A DNA stretch of 64,000 bases from Platanthera guangdongensis (taxonomy: Eukaryota; Streptophyta; Magnoliopsida; Asparagales; Orchidaceae): contig CM077159.1 in the NCBI GenBank assembly GCA_039583875.1, positions 642,812-706,811 of the forward strand, in the 5' to 3' direction. Positions 20,504-31,145 of this stretch are shown in pieces (the first letter of the stretch is position 1; each line of letters opens with the position of its first letter). The notes under the pieces are model-generated. The model did no database searches, was not told the origin of the DNA, and worked only from the letters and a program-made list of their open reading frames with translations. A program made the translations under genes and the position numbers.

Positions 20504-21690
20504 CACGGCCTGGGGCCCAGGCGTGTCAAAGTGATATGGGCAAGGACACGGGCGTGTCCTAGAACCCGTGCAGTGCTCGGGTTGGAAACGGGGGAAAAAT
20601 CATGGGGTACACGGCCGGCTACACGGCCGTGTCAGCTGGAACACGGGCGTGTCAGCTCGAACACGGGCGTGTTCGATACCCGTGTGCGTGTCCAGGAGAT
20701 TCGATTTTGACTGCGAATGCGGCACACGACCCTGGACACGGGCGTGTGCCAGGCCGTGTTCGGTCCAGATTGGGCATTTCAGCCCCGAATCAAAGCCCGT
20801 TTCCTTGATTTCCCTCCTGATATGAAGAAATCCATCATTTTTCTTACCTTTTCATCTCTCCAAATGGAGAAAGAAGAGCTAAGGCAAGAGGAAGAGGAGC
20901 TGATCCGCTGGAGGGCTTCGGAGCTGTCGCAAGCCGACTCCTCCACGGAGGCAACGCAAGTGCGGTGATTTCTATCCGATATACAAAGAGGAACCAAGGG
21001 AGATCCTCATCTTGCACTAATAGCTCTCTTTCTTGCATAAAGCCCGCTCTCCAGTTTCGGAGAGTTGGAGGCGTTTTCGGGTAGATATTAAAGTCCCCGT
21101 TGTTTAGAGTTTTGCGAGAACGGACATAGGCATTTTGGTTGAAGCCTACCCGGAATGTTACCGGATCGGTGATGTTGCATTGCATAAGAAAGAAGAGCTA
21201 AGCCTTGGGGACTAACCCAGGTGCACCCGGAAAACTGGGCGGAAGAGATCTTGCCAACTTGGTGGCTAGATGAACATAACGCCGGTGAAAGTTTGACCCG
21301 GCATATGGCTTAAATTGCGTTGCGATGGAGCACGGGTTAGATGGAACCGACCCGCTCTATCGCAAGCGTTGGCATAGACTCCGGATCCACGGAGGCAACG
21401 CAAGTGCGGTGATTTCTATCCGATTACTTTTCGATGGCACCAAAGAGGAACGCAAGGGTAAGCCCTTTTTGCGATCCTCGAATCTTGGAAAGTTTTATTC
21501 ATGTATGACCGGCCTGCGTGCCGAGGTTTGTAATAGTATTAAACAAGTGGAACACTCTGTAAGGCCTTAAGGCCGATTTTTGGGTATTTTGTATACATTC
21601 CTAATATTGTAATAGTGGAAGACCGCTCTCGCGACGTTCTGTCGGTATAGAGTATGGAGGCGTATCAGACTACTTCGGGTATTCGTGGGC
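20504..21690 (+). repeat. Remnant of gypsy B 5' LTR, corrupted
   Basis: From CACGGCCTGGGG onward it matches the middle of the 3' LTR (from about 26884). To about 20770 the match is clean. After that, short deletions occur every 20-40 bases and segments recur out of order (for example the ACTCCGGATCCACGGAGG stretch near 21370). The second copy (51397-52145) is much cleaner over the same part, so much of this looks like poor consensus rather than biology. Confidence 0.75.
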
Positions 21691-21984
21691 GATTCTTTTT
21701 AGGGGTGTAGCAATTGTGTCGTCATCGTTATAACGGTAAAAGAACCCATGAATGTCCACTTAGAAAATACTCGTGTGAGGAACCTCGTGTTCCTATATGC
21801 TGTTTGATTTGGTCGCTTAACGTTTTGTACCACATAGGCATTTGGGCCGTCAGAACGCCGGTTGAAGCGGATGTTGCTCCCGCAACACCCTGAAAATATA
21901 AGATTGGTGGGAGCGGTGTTGGCCATATGCGCAGCCTAGTCCTGTGATGGAGCAAGACCTCTTCAAGAGGCTGAGCCGAGGAGG
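21691..21984 (+). other. Degraded leader and gag start of gypsy B
   Basis: This aligns by eye with the gypsy A leader (GCGTCATCGTTATAACGGTAAAAG, AATATAAGATTGGTGG) but with many short gaps. The primer site survives only as GTATCAGACTACT near 21664-21676. No open frame is preserved here. Confidence 0.65.
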
Positions 21985-22927
21985 GTGGAGCAAGTGGTTG
22001 TTGAACCATTAGTGCCAAGGAGGGCAACTGAGAGGCAGTTGAAGCATGTAATGAGCTTTAACCCTCCGTTATTCTCGGGGTTGGGAACCCCATCTCAGGC
22101 TGAAGACTGGCTCTCCAGGGTGAAGAGAGTCATGACAGCGACGGAGACGGAGGAGTGGCAAATGACCACCATCGCTACATTCCTTGCTGGACGGGGAAGC
22201 GAGGATGTGGTGGGAAGGATTGGAGCTGCATCATCTGAGAGGTAGACAACTGATAGACGTTCCGATGGAAGAGTTCTCGGGATTGTTCTTAGCAAGATAC
22301 CTCCCTTCTACTCAGAGGATCTCAATGGAGAATGAGTTCCTGAAGTTGGTGCAGGGTGAGAGGAGCGTGGATGAATATATCCACGAGTTTACGCGGTTGA
22401 GTCGTTATGCGAGCTCTACCATCATGGATGAGGAGCGCAAGACTAATCGTTTTTATGAAGGCCTGAGGGATGAGCTGAGATTATTACTGTCGGGGCCAAT
22501 GACGCAGGGTTTCTTAACCTTGGTCAATACTGCCCGGTCCTTGGAGAAGGACATGAAGAATGTACAAGCGAAGAAAGGCTTGGCTGATAAGAAATCTGAG
22601 TTCAGAGTGCCGACTACTTCAAAGTCCGGCTATCGGAGGGCTTTCAAGAAGCATAGGACTTCGGGTCCAGCTCCTTCTGGCGCTTCTGGGGCGACTACGG
22701 GTCGGACCCCGGGTGCGTGTTTTACTTGTGGCAAGACGGGGCATTTCGCCCGTGATTGTTGGAGCGGACGTCCTAAGTCCGAAAGGAGGCCTGGTGCTAC
22801 TTATGAAGAGAAGGGCAAGGCGGTGGAATCGACCGCATCCCATTATGCTCCGGCCCAACCAAGGGTCTACAATCTTGGCCAACAGGAGGCCATTAAACAA
22901 GCTGACGTGGTGACAGGTACAGTTTAA
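21985..22927 (+). pseudogene. gag: Gypsy B gag
   Basis: Homologous to gypsy A gag from MEQVVVEPLVPRRATERQLK through the zinc knuckle CFTCGKTGHFARDC to GTV and TAA. The frame is broken once near 22183, where CATTCCTTGC has one extra C compared with 52360. The second copy has the correct base there but loses bases elsewhere, so the real gag is probably open across this region. The N-terminal 55 or so residues are in the corrupted part. Confidence 0.85.
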
Positions 22928-22992
22928 TTTATAACAAGTCAATTCCTTTATATGCTTGTTATGCACATGTTACCATACCACTGCTTGTTTAG
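22917..22992 (+). other. Putative 76-nt gag-pol intron (gypsy B)
   Basis: ACAG precedes GTACAG (donor); the segment ends ACCACTGCTTGTTTAG (acceptor, 22992) and is followed by GATTCGTATT of pol. Length and phase are the same as in gypsy A. The gag TAA (22925-22927) lies inside it. Confidence 0.7.
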
Positions 22993-25900
22993 GATTCGTA
23001 TTGATTTGTGAAAATCCGGCACGAGCACTCTTCGATACGGGAGCTTCACACTCCTTGTCCGAAGGATTTATATCACGCATCGGAGTCCCTTCTTCGATGG
23101 CGAAGGATAAGTTGGATGTGTTGTTGCCCAATGGGTGTTCGATGCGAGCGGTTAGGATCTGCGATGTTAAGATTCGTATTGGGGAGCAGGAGTTCGACCT
23201 GCGGGCGTCTTTACTTCCGTTAGTGGAGTTCGACGTCATATTTGGCATGGACTGGCTCTCGGAGCAGCAGGCCCATATAGATTGCGGTAGCAAGGAAGTC
23301 AAGCTGGGAGCGAGTCGTGAGACGACTTTTACGGGCTTAAAGGGGTCGAGCAAGACGTTGATGTCTGCTCTTCAGGTGGTGAAGGCGGTTCGTGCCGGAG
23401 CAGAACTGTTCTTTACACTAGTGGAGGTTGCAAAGCCGAAGCCTGCTTTGGATTGTATTTCAGTGGTATCAGAATACCCTGATGTGTTCCCCGCAGATCT
23501 TCCTGGAGCCCCGCCTCAACGGGAGATAGATTTTACGATCGAGCTAGTGCCAGGTGCAAAGCCTGTGTCACGATCTCCGTATCGGCTAGCGCCTAAGGAA
23601 ATGGCGGAGCTGAAAGTTCAACTGCAAGAGTTGTTGGAGCAAGGGTATGTGCGCCCGAGTTCTTCGCCTTGGAGCGCACCGGTCCTCTTTGTTAAGAAGA
23701 AGGACGGAAGCTTGAGATTATGTATTGATTATCGGGAGCTAAACAAGCTGACTGAGAAGAATAAGTACCCGATCCCTAGGATTGATGATCTCTTTGATCA
23801 GTTAGTCGGGTCGACGGTGTACTCGAAGTTAGATCTCAAGTCTGGGTACTATCAGCTGCGGATAAGGGAGAGTGATATCCCGAAGACAGCGTTTAGTACG
23901 AGATACGGGCATTATGAGTTTACGGTCATGCCGTTTGGGCTGACTAATGCGCCGTCAGTATACATGGATTTGATGAACATGACGTTCATGGAGTACTTGG
24001 ACCATTTCGTGATCGTCTTCATCGACGATATTTTGGTGTACTCGCAAAGTGAGGAAGATCACTTCAAGCATCTTCATTTGGTGTTGGAGACGCTAAGGAG
24101 AAACCAGTTGTATGCCAAGTTCTCGAAGTGTGAGTTTTGGCTATCCTCAGTGGCGTTCCTCGGGCATATAGTGAGTGGAGAGGGTATTGCTGTGGATCCG
24201 GCGAAGATTGTTGCGATACGGGAGTGGCCTGAGCTTGCTACGGTAGCAGAAGTCCGGAGCTTTTTGGGGCTTGCCGGCTATTATAGGCGCTTCGTAGAGA
24301 ACTTCTCGCGGATAGCGCTACCACTCAATACTTTGACGAGGAAGGAGCATAAGTTCGTTTGTACGCCGAAGTGTGCGCGAGCTTTTGAGGAATTGAAGTG
24401 TCGGTTGACCACGGCGCCTGTGCTGAGTTCGCCGGTGGGGACCGAAGGCTATGAGATATATAGCGACGCTTCAGGCAGCGGTTTGGGTTGCGTGCTATTG
24501 CAGCACGGCAGCGTGATAGCTTATGGCTCGAGACAGCTAAAAGTGCACGAGAGGAATTATCCGGTCCATGACTTGGAGTTAGCGGCCGTGATTTTTGCCT
24601 TGAAGCTGTGGAGACACTATTTGTACGGTGTGAAGATTGATATCTACACCGATCACAAGAGCCTAAAGTACCTGATTGATCAGAAAGATCTGAATATGCG
24701 GCAGCGTAGGTGGATGGAGTTCCTGGGGGACTATACATTCAAGATCCACTACGTGCCTGGCAAAGGGAATGCGGTTGCAGACGCGTTGAGTCACCGAGCC
24801 CCAGCTCAAGCGAATTGGCTATCAGTGCATGATGAGCGGTTGGTGCAGGAGCTGGAGGCATTGGAGATTGTTTGTGTGGATAAGCAAGCAAGTGCTGAAG
24901 CAGTTCTGAATTGGACCGAAGTGCAATATGACCTGGCTGATCGGATTCGGCAGGCTTTGGATATGGATGCTCATATGAAGCAGTTCATGATAGAGGCTCT
25001 GGATGGGTCAAATTCCCAATTCGTCGTGGAGGACGGATTGCTGTGGAGAGACGGTCGTCTGTGCGTCCCAAGCGTGGGCAATTTACGGGTGGAGTTGTTG
25101 TACGAGGCACACCATACCAAGTACTCGATTCACCCGGGGAGCACGAAGATGTACCGCGACGTCAAGAAGCTATTTTGGTGGCCGGGTTTGAAAAAGGATG
25201 TGGCGCTATACGTAGCGAAGTGCCAAACCTGCGCCTTAGTAAAGGCGGAGTGCCAAAAGCCGGGAGGATTTCTTAAGTCCTTGCCTATTCCGGAGTGGAA
25301 ATTTGACGACATCTCTATGGACTTTGTGCACGGTTTGCCAAGGTCGCAAAAGGGGAACGACTCCATCTGGGTGGTCGTGGATCGATTAACGAAGGTGTCG
25401 CATTTTATTCCGCATAGGAAGGACGATCCGGTGGAGAAGCTGGCAAAGCTTTATGTGGATGATATAGTACGGCTTCATGGTGTGCCCCGCAGCATCGTGA
25501 GTGACCGTGATGGGCGGTTTACGTCCAATGATTGGAGGCTGGTGCAGCAAATGTTGGGAACAAAGCTGAAGTTTAGCACAGCCTTCCACCCGCAAACGGA
25601 TGGGCAGACCGAGAGGGTCAATAGAACCATGGAAGACATGCTTCGCATGTGTGTCTTGGACTTTTGAAAGCAATGGGAGGACCACCTTTATTTGGTGGAG
25701 TTCGCATACAACAACAGCTACCAAGCAAGTATTCAGATGACGCCTTTCGAGGCCCTATATGGTAGAAGATGTCGCACGCCGTTGTCTTGGTTAGAAACGG
25801 GCGAGTCGAAGTTGTATAAGCGATCGGAAGTGGATGATGCTACTTCTTTGGTGAGAATCATTCGGGAGAGGTTACTCATCGCTCAGGACCGGCAAGCAAA

Positions 25901-26396
25901 GTACTATAATGCCAAGCACAGGAACGTGGAGTTCGCTGTGGGTGATTATGTGTACCTAAAGATCAAGCCGTTCAAGGGTGTCTCGCGGGTGCGACGGTTG
26001 AAAAAGCTAAGCCCGAGGTACCTTGGACCGTTTGAGGTTCTGGAGCGAGTTGGAGAAGCGGCCTATAGGTTGAAGCTTTCGGTGGAGCTAAGTGGTTTAC
26101 ACGATGTGTTCCACATTTCGGTGCTTCGGAAGGCGGTGCAAGAGCCTACGCAAGTGATCGCGGTCGATCAAGTGCCGGTGGATAGTGGGCTAACGACAAA
26201 GGTCAAGCCCGTGCGGATTGAGGACTCGGAGGTCAAGCGGCTACGCAATAAAGAGATCAGGATGGTCAAAGTCCGGTGGGACAATTGCGGTCGTGAGGAG
26301 CTCTCTTGGGAGCGAGAGCAGACTATGCTTGACGAGTATCCGGAGTTGTTCCGCTCAGGTACAAATGTTGTTTTTGTATATCTTTCCTTTATGTAA
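22993..26396 (+). pseudogene. pol: Gypsy B pol: protease, RT, RNase H, integrase, chromodomain
   Basis: Same domain order as gypsy A pol: [10 protein letters not shown] protease, [11 protein letters not shown] and [19 protein letters not shown] RNase H, HHCC finger and D,D,E integrase, LSPRYLGPFEVLE GPY/F module, and chromodomain-like KRLRNKEIRMVKVRW. An in-frame TGA at 25665-25667 (VLDF, then KQWEDHL) replaces GGA of gypsy A. Since the second copy has the same TGA (55842-55844), it is a genuine inactivating change. One residue of the protease neighbourhood (HSF) is missing here but not in A. Confidence 0.93.
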
Positions 26397-26411
26397 TTTC
26401 GTGGGCGAAAT

Positions 26412-26431
26412 TCTTTTAAGAGGGGGAGAGT
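26412..26431 (+). other. Polypurine tract of gypsy B
   Basis: CTTTTAAGAGGGGGAGAGT immediately before TGTAACGCC of the 3' LTR. Confidence 0.88.
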
Positions 26432-28740
26432 TGTAACGCCCCGAAACTCAAAGGAGCAAAGGGGGACGTTTTGGGCCAGTTTTGGTTTCTGGCTGAAGGC
26501 AAACGGCCTGGGACACGGGCGTGTCCCAGGGCGTGTCAAGCGTGTGTCGACACTTAGCCGCGAAGTCGTCGAGTTATTCTCGACGATTCGTCGAGAATGG
26601 GCACACGGTCTGCGACACGGGCGTGTCGCAGGGCGTGTCGACCCGTGTCGACACTTAGCCGTGAAATCGTCGAGTTATACTCGACGATTCGTCGAGAATG
26701 GGCACACGGCCTGCGACACGGGCGTGTCGCAGGGCGTGTCGACCCGTGTCGACGATCGTCAAGGTGAAATCGTCGAGATTCACTCGACGATCGTCGAGTC
26801 AAGGCACACGGCCTAGGACACGGGCGTGTCCAAGGCCGTGTCATCGAGTCGTCGATCTCCACTCGACGAAATGTCCCGTGTACACGGCCTGGGGGCCCAG
26901 GCGTGTCAAAGTGACACGGGCAAGGACACGGGCGTGTCCTAGAACCCGTGCAGTGCTCGGGTTGGAAACGGGGGAAAAATCATGGGGTACACGGCCGGCT
27001 ACACGGCCGTGTCAGCTGGAACACGGGCGTGTCAGCTCGAACACGGGCGTGTTCGATACCCGTGTGCGTGTCCAGGAGATTCGATTTTGACGGCGAATGC
27101 GGCACACGGCCCTGGACACGGGCGTGTGCCAGGCCGTGTTCGGTCCAGATTGGGCATTTCAGCCCCGAATCAAAGCCGTTCGTTTCCTTGATTGAAGATC
27201 CAATGGCTGGGGGTTGTTCCTGGGAGGATATACCCGGGAGTTGACTTGAAATCCATCATTTTTCTTACCTTTTCATCTCTCCAAACCCTTGGAGAAAGAA
27301 GAGCTAAGGCAAGAGGAAGAGGAGCTAGATCCGCCATTGGAGGAGCTTCGGAGCTCCGAATCGCAAGCCGACTCCGGATCCACGGAGGCAACGCAAGTGC
27401 GGTGATTTCTATCCGATTACTTTTCGATGGCGCCAAAGAGGAACGCAAGGGTAACGATCCTCATCTTGAGCACTAATAGCTCTCTTTCTTAGCATAGGAA
27501 GCCCGCTCTCGCGAGTTTGCGGAGAGTTGGAGGCGTTCCTTCGGGTAGATATGTAAAGTCCCCGTTGTTTAGAGTTCGTATGCGAGAACGGACATAGGCA
27601 TTTTGGTTGAAGCCTACCCGGACATGTTAGTCCGGATCGGTGATGTTGCATTGCATAAGGCCGGAGAAGACTCCGTGCTATTGGGTGTTTTTCGGGTTTT
27701 CTACGCGGTAGATTGCAGCAGGGAGCCTTGGGGACTAACCCAAAGGTGCACCCGGAAAACTGGGCGGATACGAGATCTTGCCAACTTGGTGGCCTGAGAG
27801 CCAACTTGAACATAACGGGGTTATGTGATTTGCGGTAGAATGGGATTCGGTGAAAGTTTGACCCGCGCATATGGCTTAAATTGTCATTGCGATGTGAGCA
27901 CGGGTTAGATGGAACCGTACCCGCTCTATGTCGTTCGGGTTAGAGAGACCTAAAGTTACATGGCACTCGCCGTTGGCATAGATGGGGGTCTTCGGTGGTC
28001 AATGGCTTAAATTGACTTGACCAATACCAGGAAGACGAATTGCTCATAGGAATGGCCGTCTAAGTGGCGGTGGTGAGTCCGGAATGTTAATGGCTTTAAT
28101 TGACGTAACATCGACCGGTTCACCGAGAATGTGCCCTGAGTGCACGGGACGTGTGGCCGTACGAGCCAACGTCTGTGTTGAAATGGCTATGGTTATATGC
28201 ATTGCTCGCTTGTGCTAATGAAATGCAGGGAAGGAGCATCGCCGCCCCGAGTTGGGGGCGGGATCGTTATAATTTGGTCAGCATTGCTGACCGTTGCCTT
28301 GTTTGCCACCGTGCGGTGGTGTGTTGCTTGCAGGTGCAGCTGGACCAAGCGGTCAGTAGCGGGCTAAAGCCCTTTTTGCGAAGCTGGCCCTCGAAGGCTC
28401 CAGTGGAAATGTTTTTCTGTTTTATTCATGTATGACCGGCCTGCGTGCCGAGGTTTGTAAATCATGTATTAAACAAGTGGAACACTCTGTAAGGCCTTAA
28501 GGCCGATTTTTGGGTATTTTGTATACATTCCTAATTATTGTAATAGTGGACATTCGTGCTCTTATGCTGGGTTCTTGTTTACAACTTCTATAACCTGCTT
28601 CCGCTAGAATGCTCTGTGTAGGACGTTGAGATTGGTTGGATGGTTTCCATACGTAACCACCCGGTCTGTCTGTGGTATATGGCGTCGGGCCCCGGCCGGA
28701 CCTACTGCTATATACTATGCGACGGATAGGGGGTGTTACA
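26432..28740 (+). repeat. Gypsy B 3' LTR (2309 bp)
   Basis: TGTAACGCCCCG to GGGGGTGTTACA. The overall sequence is homologous to the gypsy A LTR in opposite orientation, but the U3 array differs (next entry). The central part contains the CACCGTGCGGTGG inverted repeat and GACCGCTTGGTCCAGC-type segments found in all LTRs of this family. Confidence 0.96.
26500..26880. repeat. Palindrome array in gypsy B U3 with TCGTCGAG hairpins
   Basis: Two units of about 117 bp contain GTGTCGACAC, the inverted pair TCGTCGAGTTAT / TCGACGATTCGTCGAG and GACACGGGCGTGTC. A third, divergent unit follows (GACGATCGTC, TCGACGATCGTCGAG). Compared with gypsy A, the TCGTCGAG hairpin replaces part of the GTGTCGACAC sites. 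Confidence 0.85.
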
Positions 28741-28779
28741 GCTCTTGCCGGATTTTCACAAATCAAAACAAATCCAAAA

Positions 28780-28851
28780 CAAGCAGTGGTAAGGTAACAT
28801 GTGCATAACAAGTATTTAAAGAAATTGACTTGCTATAAATTAAATCGTACC
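28780..28851 (-). other. Degraded gag-pol intron of gypsy C
   Basis: The donor side is preserved (GACAG then GTACGA on the minus strand), but the acceptor reads CTTGTTTTG instead of CTTGTTTAG, so the AG is lost. Boundaries are approximate because of small length changes. This is consistent with an intron no longer under selection in a dead copy. Confidence 0.5.
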
Positions 28852-28881
28852 TGTCAGCACATCAGCCTGTTTGATGGCCTC

Positions 28882-29993
28882 CTATTGGCCAAGATTATAC
28901 ACCCTTAGTTGGGCCGGAGCATAGTGGGACGCGGTCGACTCCACCGCCTTGCCCTTCTCTTCATAAGTCGCTCCCGGCCTTCTGTCAGACTTAGTATGTA
29001 CGCTCCAACAGTCACAGGCAAAGTGCCCCATCTTTCCACAAGTAAAACATGCACCCGGGGTCTGACCCGTAGTCGCCCCAGAAGCACCAGAAGGAGCTGG
29101 ACCCGAGGTCCTATGCTTCTTGAAGGACCTCCGATAGCCGGACTTTGAAGTAGTCGGCACTTTGAATTCAGATTTCCTATCACCCAAGCTTTTCTTTGCT
29201 TGTACATTCTTCATATCCTTCTCCAAGGACCGGGCCGTGTTGACCAAGATTAAGAAACCCTGCGTCATCGGCCCCGAGAGTAGTAATCTCAACTCATCTC
29301 TCAAACCTTCGTAGAATCGATTCGTTTTGCGCTCCTCATCCGCGATGGTGGAGCTAGCATATCGACTCAAACGAGTAAACTCGTGGAGATATTCATCCAC
29401 GCTCTTCTCACCCTGAACCAACTTCAGAAACTCATTCTCCAACGCTATCTTCTACGTCGAAGGAAGGTATCTAGCCAAGAACAATCTCGAGAATTCCTCC
29501 ATCGAGACATCAACAAGTTGCCTACCTCTCAATAGGTGCAGCTCCAATCCTTCCCACCGCATTCTCGCTTCACCGTCCAGAAGGAACGTAGCTATGGTGG
29601 GCATTTGCCACTCCTCCGTCTCCGTTGCTGTCATGACTCTCTTCACCCTGGAGAGCCAGTCTTCAGCCTGAGATGGGTTCCCAACCCCGAGAATACCGGA
29701 GGGTTAAAGTACATTATATGCTTAAGCTGCCTCTCGATTGCCCTCCTTGGCACCAATGGTTCCACTACCACTTGTTCCACTCTCCTCGGCTCAGCCTCTT
29801 GCAGCGGCACCTGCTCCATCGCAGGAGCGGGCTGCTGCGTTTGCCTTGCAGGCTGCGCATTAATCACGACCAACACTGCTTCAGCAACCAATCGTATGTT
29901 CTCAGCCGATAGAGGTGTTGCCGGAGCAACATCTGGTGCACTGCTAGCCTCAGAAACTCGACGTTCCGACGGCCCAACACCACTTCTGGTCAC
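28882..29993 (-). pseudogene. gag: Gypsy C gag, broken
   Basis: Homologous to gypsy A gag throughout, with zinc knuckle CFTCGKMGHFACDC. It is broken by a 1-bp deletion near 29680 (LGTHLRLKTGSPG instead of LGTPSQAEDWLSR), a stop near 29449-29451 after YLPST and a premature stop after YNLGQ. The start codon is not ATG here either: the frame opens at a GTG (TRSGVGPSERR). Confidence 0.88.
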
Positions 29994-30199
29994 CTATAGT
30001 GGTACAAAACACCATTAAGTGACCAAATAAAATTGCAAACAGCAATTATAGGAACACGCAGGTTCCTCAAACACGTGTATTTTCATTCCTAAGTGGACAT
30101 TCATGTGTTCTTTTACCGTTATAACGATGACGCACACAATGTGCTCACCATCCCTTAAAAAGAATTCGGCCACGAATTCATCTTAAGCCCGACCAAAAC

Positions 30200-30218
30200 C
30201 AGTAGTCTGATACCAAAT
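30200..30218 (-). other. Primer-binding site of gypsy C
   Basis: The minus strand reads TGGTATCAGACTACTGG next to the LTR end, the same as in gypsy A. The leader 29994-30199 shows no other feature. Confidence 0.8.
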
Positions 30219-31145
30219 TGTAACACCCCCAATCCGTCGCATAGCATATAGCAGTAGGTCCGGCCGGGGTCCGACGCCATATACCACAGACAGACCGGGT
30301 GGTTACTCATGGAAACCATCCAACCAATCATAACGTCCTACACAGAGCATTCTAGCGGAAGCAGTTTATAAAAGTTGCAATAAAGAACCCAGCACTAAAG
30401 CATGAATGTCCACTAATACCAAATAGGAATGTTATACATACACCAGTACAAGCCTTAAGGTCTTACAAAATGGTTCACTTGATATTACATGTTTTACAAA
30501 CCACGACACGCAGGCCGGTCATACATGAATAAAGCAGTAAACACTCCAAGTAGGCCTTCAAGGGCCGACATCGCAAATTGGTCTTTAGCCCGCTATTGAC
30601 CGCTTGGTCCAGCAGCACCTGCAAGCAACAAACCACCGCACGGTGGCAAAACAAGGCAACGGTCAGCAATGCTGACCAAATTATAACGATCCTGCCCCCA
30701 GCTCAGGGCGGCGATGCTCCTTCCCTGCATTTTATTAGCATAAGCGAGCAACATATATATAATCATTTCATCACAGACGTTGGCTCGCACGGCCACACAC
30801 CCCGTGCTCTCAGGGCACATTCTCGGTGAAACGGTTGATGTCACGTCAATTAAAGCCATAGACATTCCGGACTCACCACCGCCACTTTGACGGCCAAACC
30901 TATGAGCATTTTGTCTTCTTGGCCTGGGTCGCGACAATTGAAGCCATAGACCGCCGAAGACCCTAATGTATGCCAACGGCAAGTGCCACGTACCCTTAGG
31001 TCTCTTTACCGAACGATATAGAACGGGTACGGTTCCATCTAACCCGTGCTCACATCACAACGACATGCGAGCAACATGTCCGGATAGGCTTCACACATCA
31101 TGCCTATGTCCGTTCTCGCTTACGGACTCTAAACAATGGGGACTT
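30219..31145 (-). repeat. Gypsy C 5' LTR, left part
   Basis: TGTAACACCCCCAATCCGTC onward, homologous to 12723-13900 but shorter through internal deletions (for example near 31040-31080). It is cut at GGGGACTT by copia B. Confidence 0.9.
31141..31145. repeat. Target-site duplication GACTT (left copy) of copia B
   Basis: GACTT precedes TGAAAG of the copia LTR and recurs at 44302-44306 after CCAACA. The uninterrupted gypsy LTR has GGGGACTTCACATATC at this place (compare 6500-6515). Confidence 0.97.

Larger units (their letters stand above)
20504..28740 (+). mobile_element. Gypsy element B, Tekay/Del-like, 5' LTR truncated
   Basis: Plus-strand relative of gypsy A: LTR remnant, gag, 76-nt intron-like segment, pol, polypurine tract and complete 3' LTR. 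Its 5' LTR lacks roughly the first 450 bp and directly follows the copia A LTR end. The right end (GTGTTACA at 28740) lies inside gypsy C protease sequence, so B inserted in C. No target duplication can be shown because the left end is lost. Gag and pol are about 95% alike to A by eye. Confidence 0.88.
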
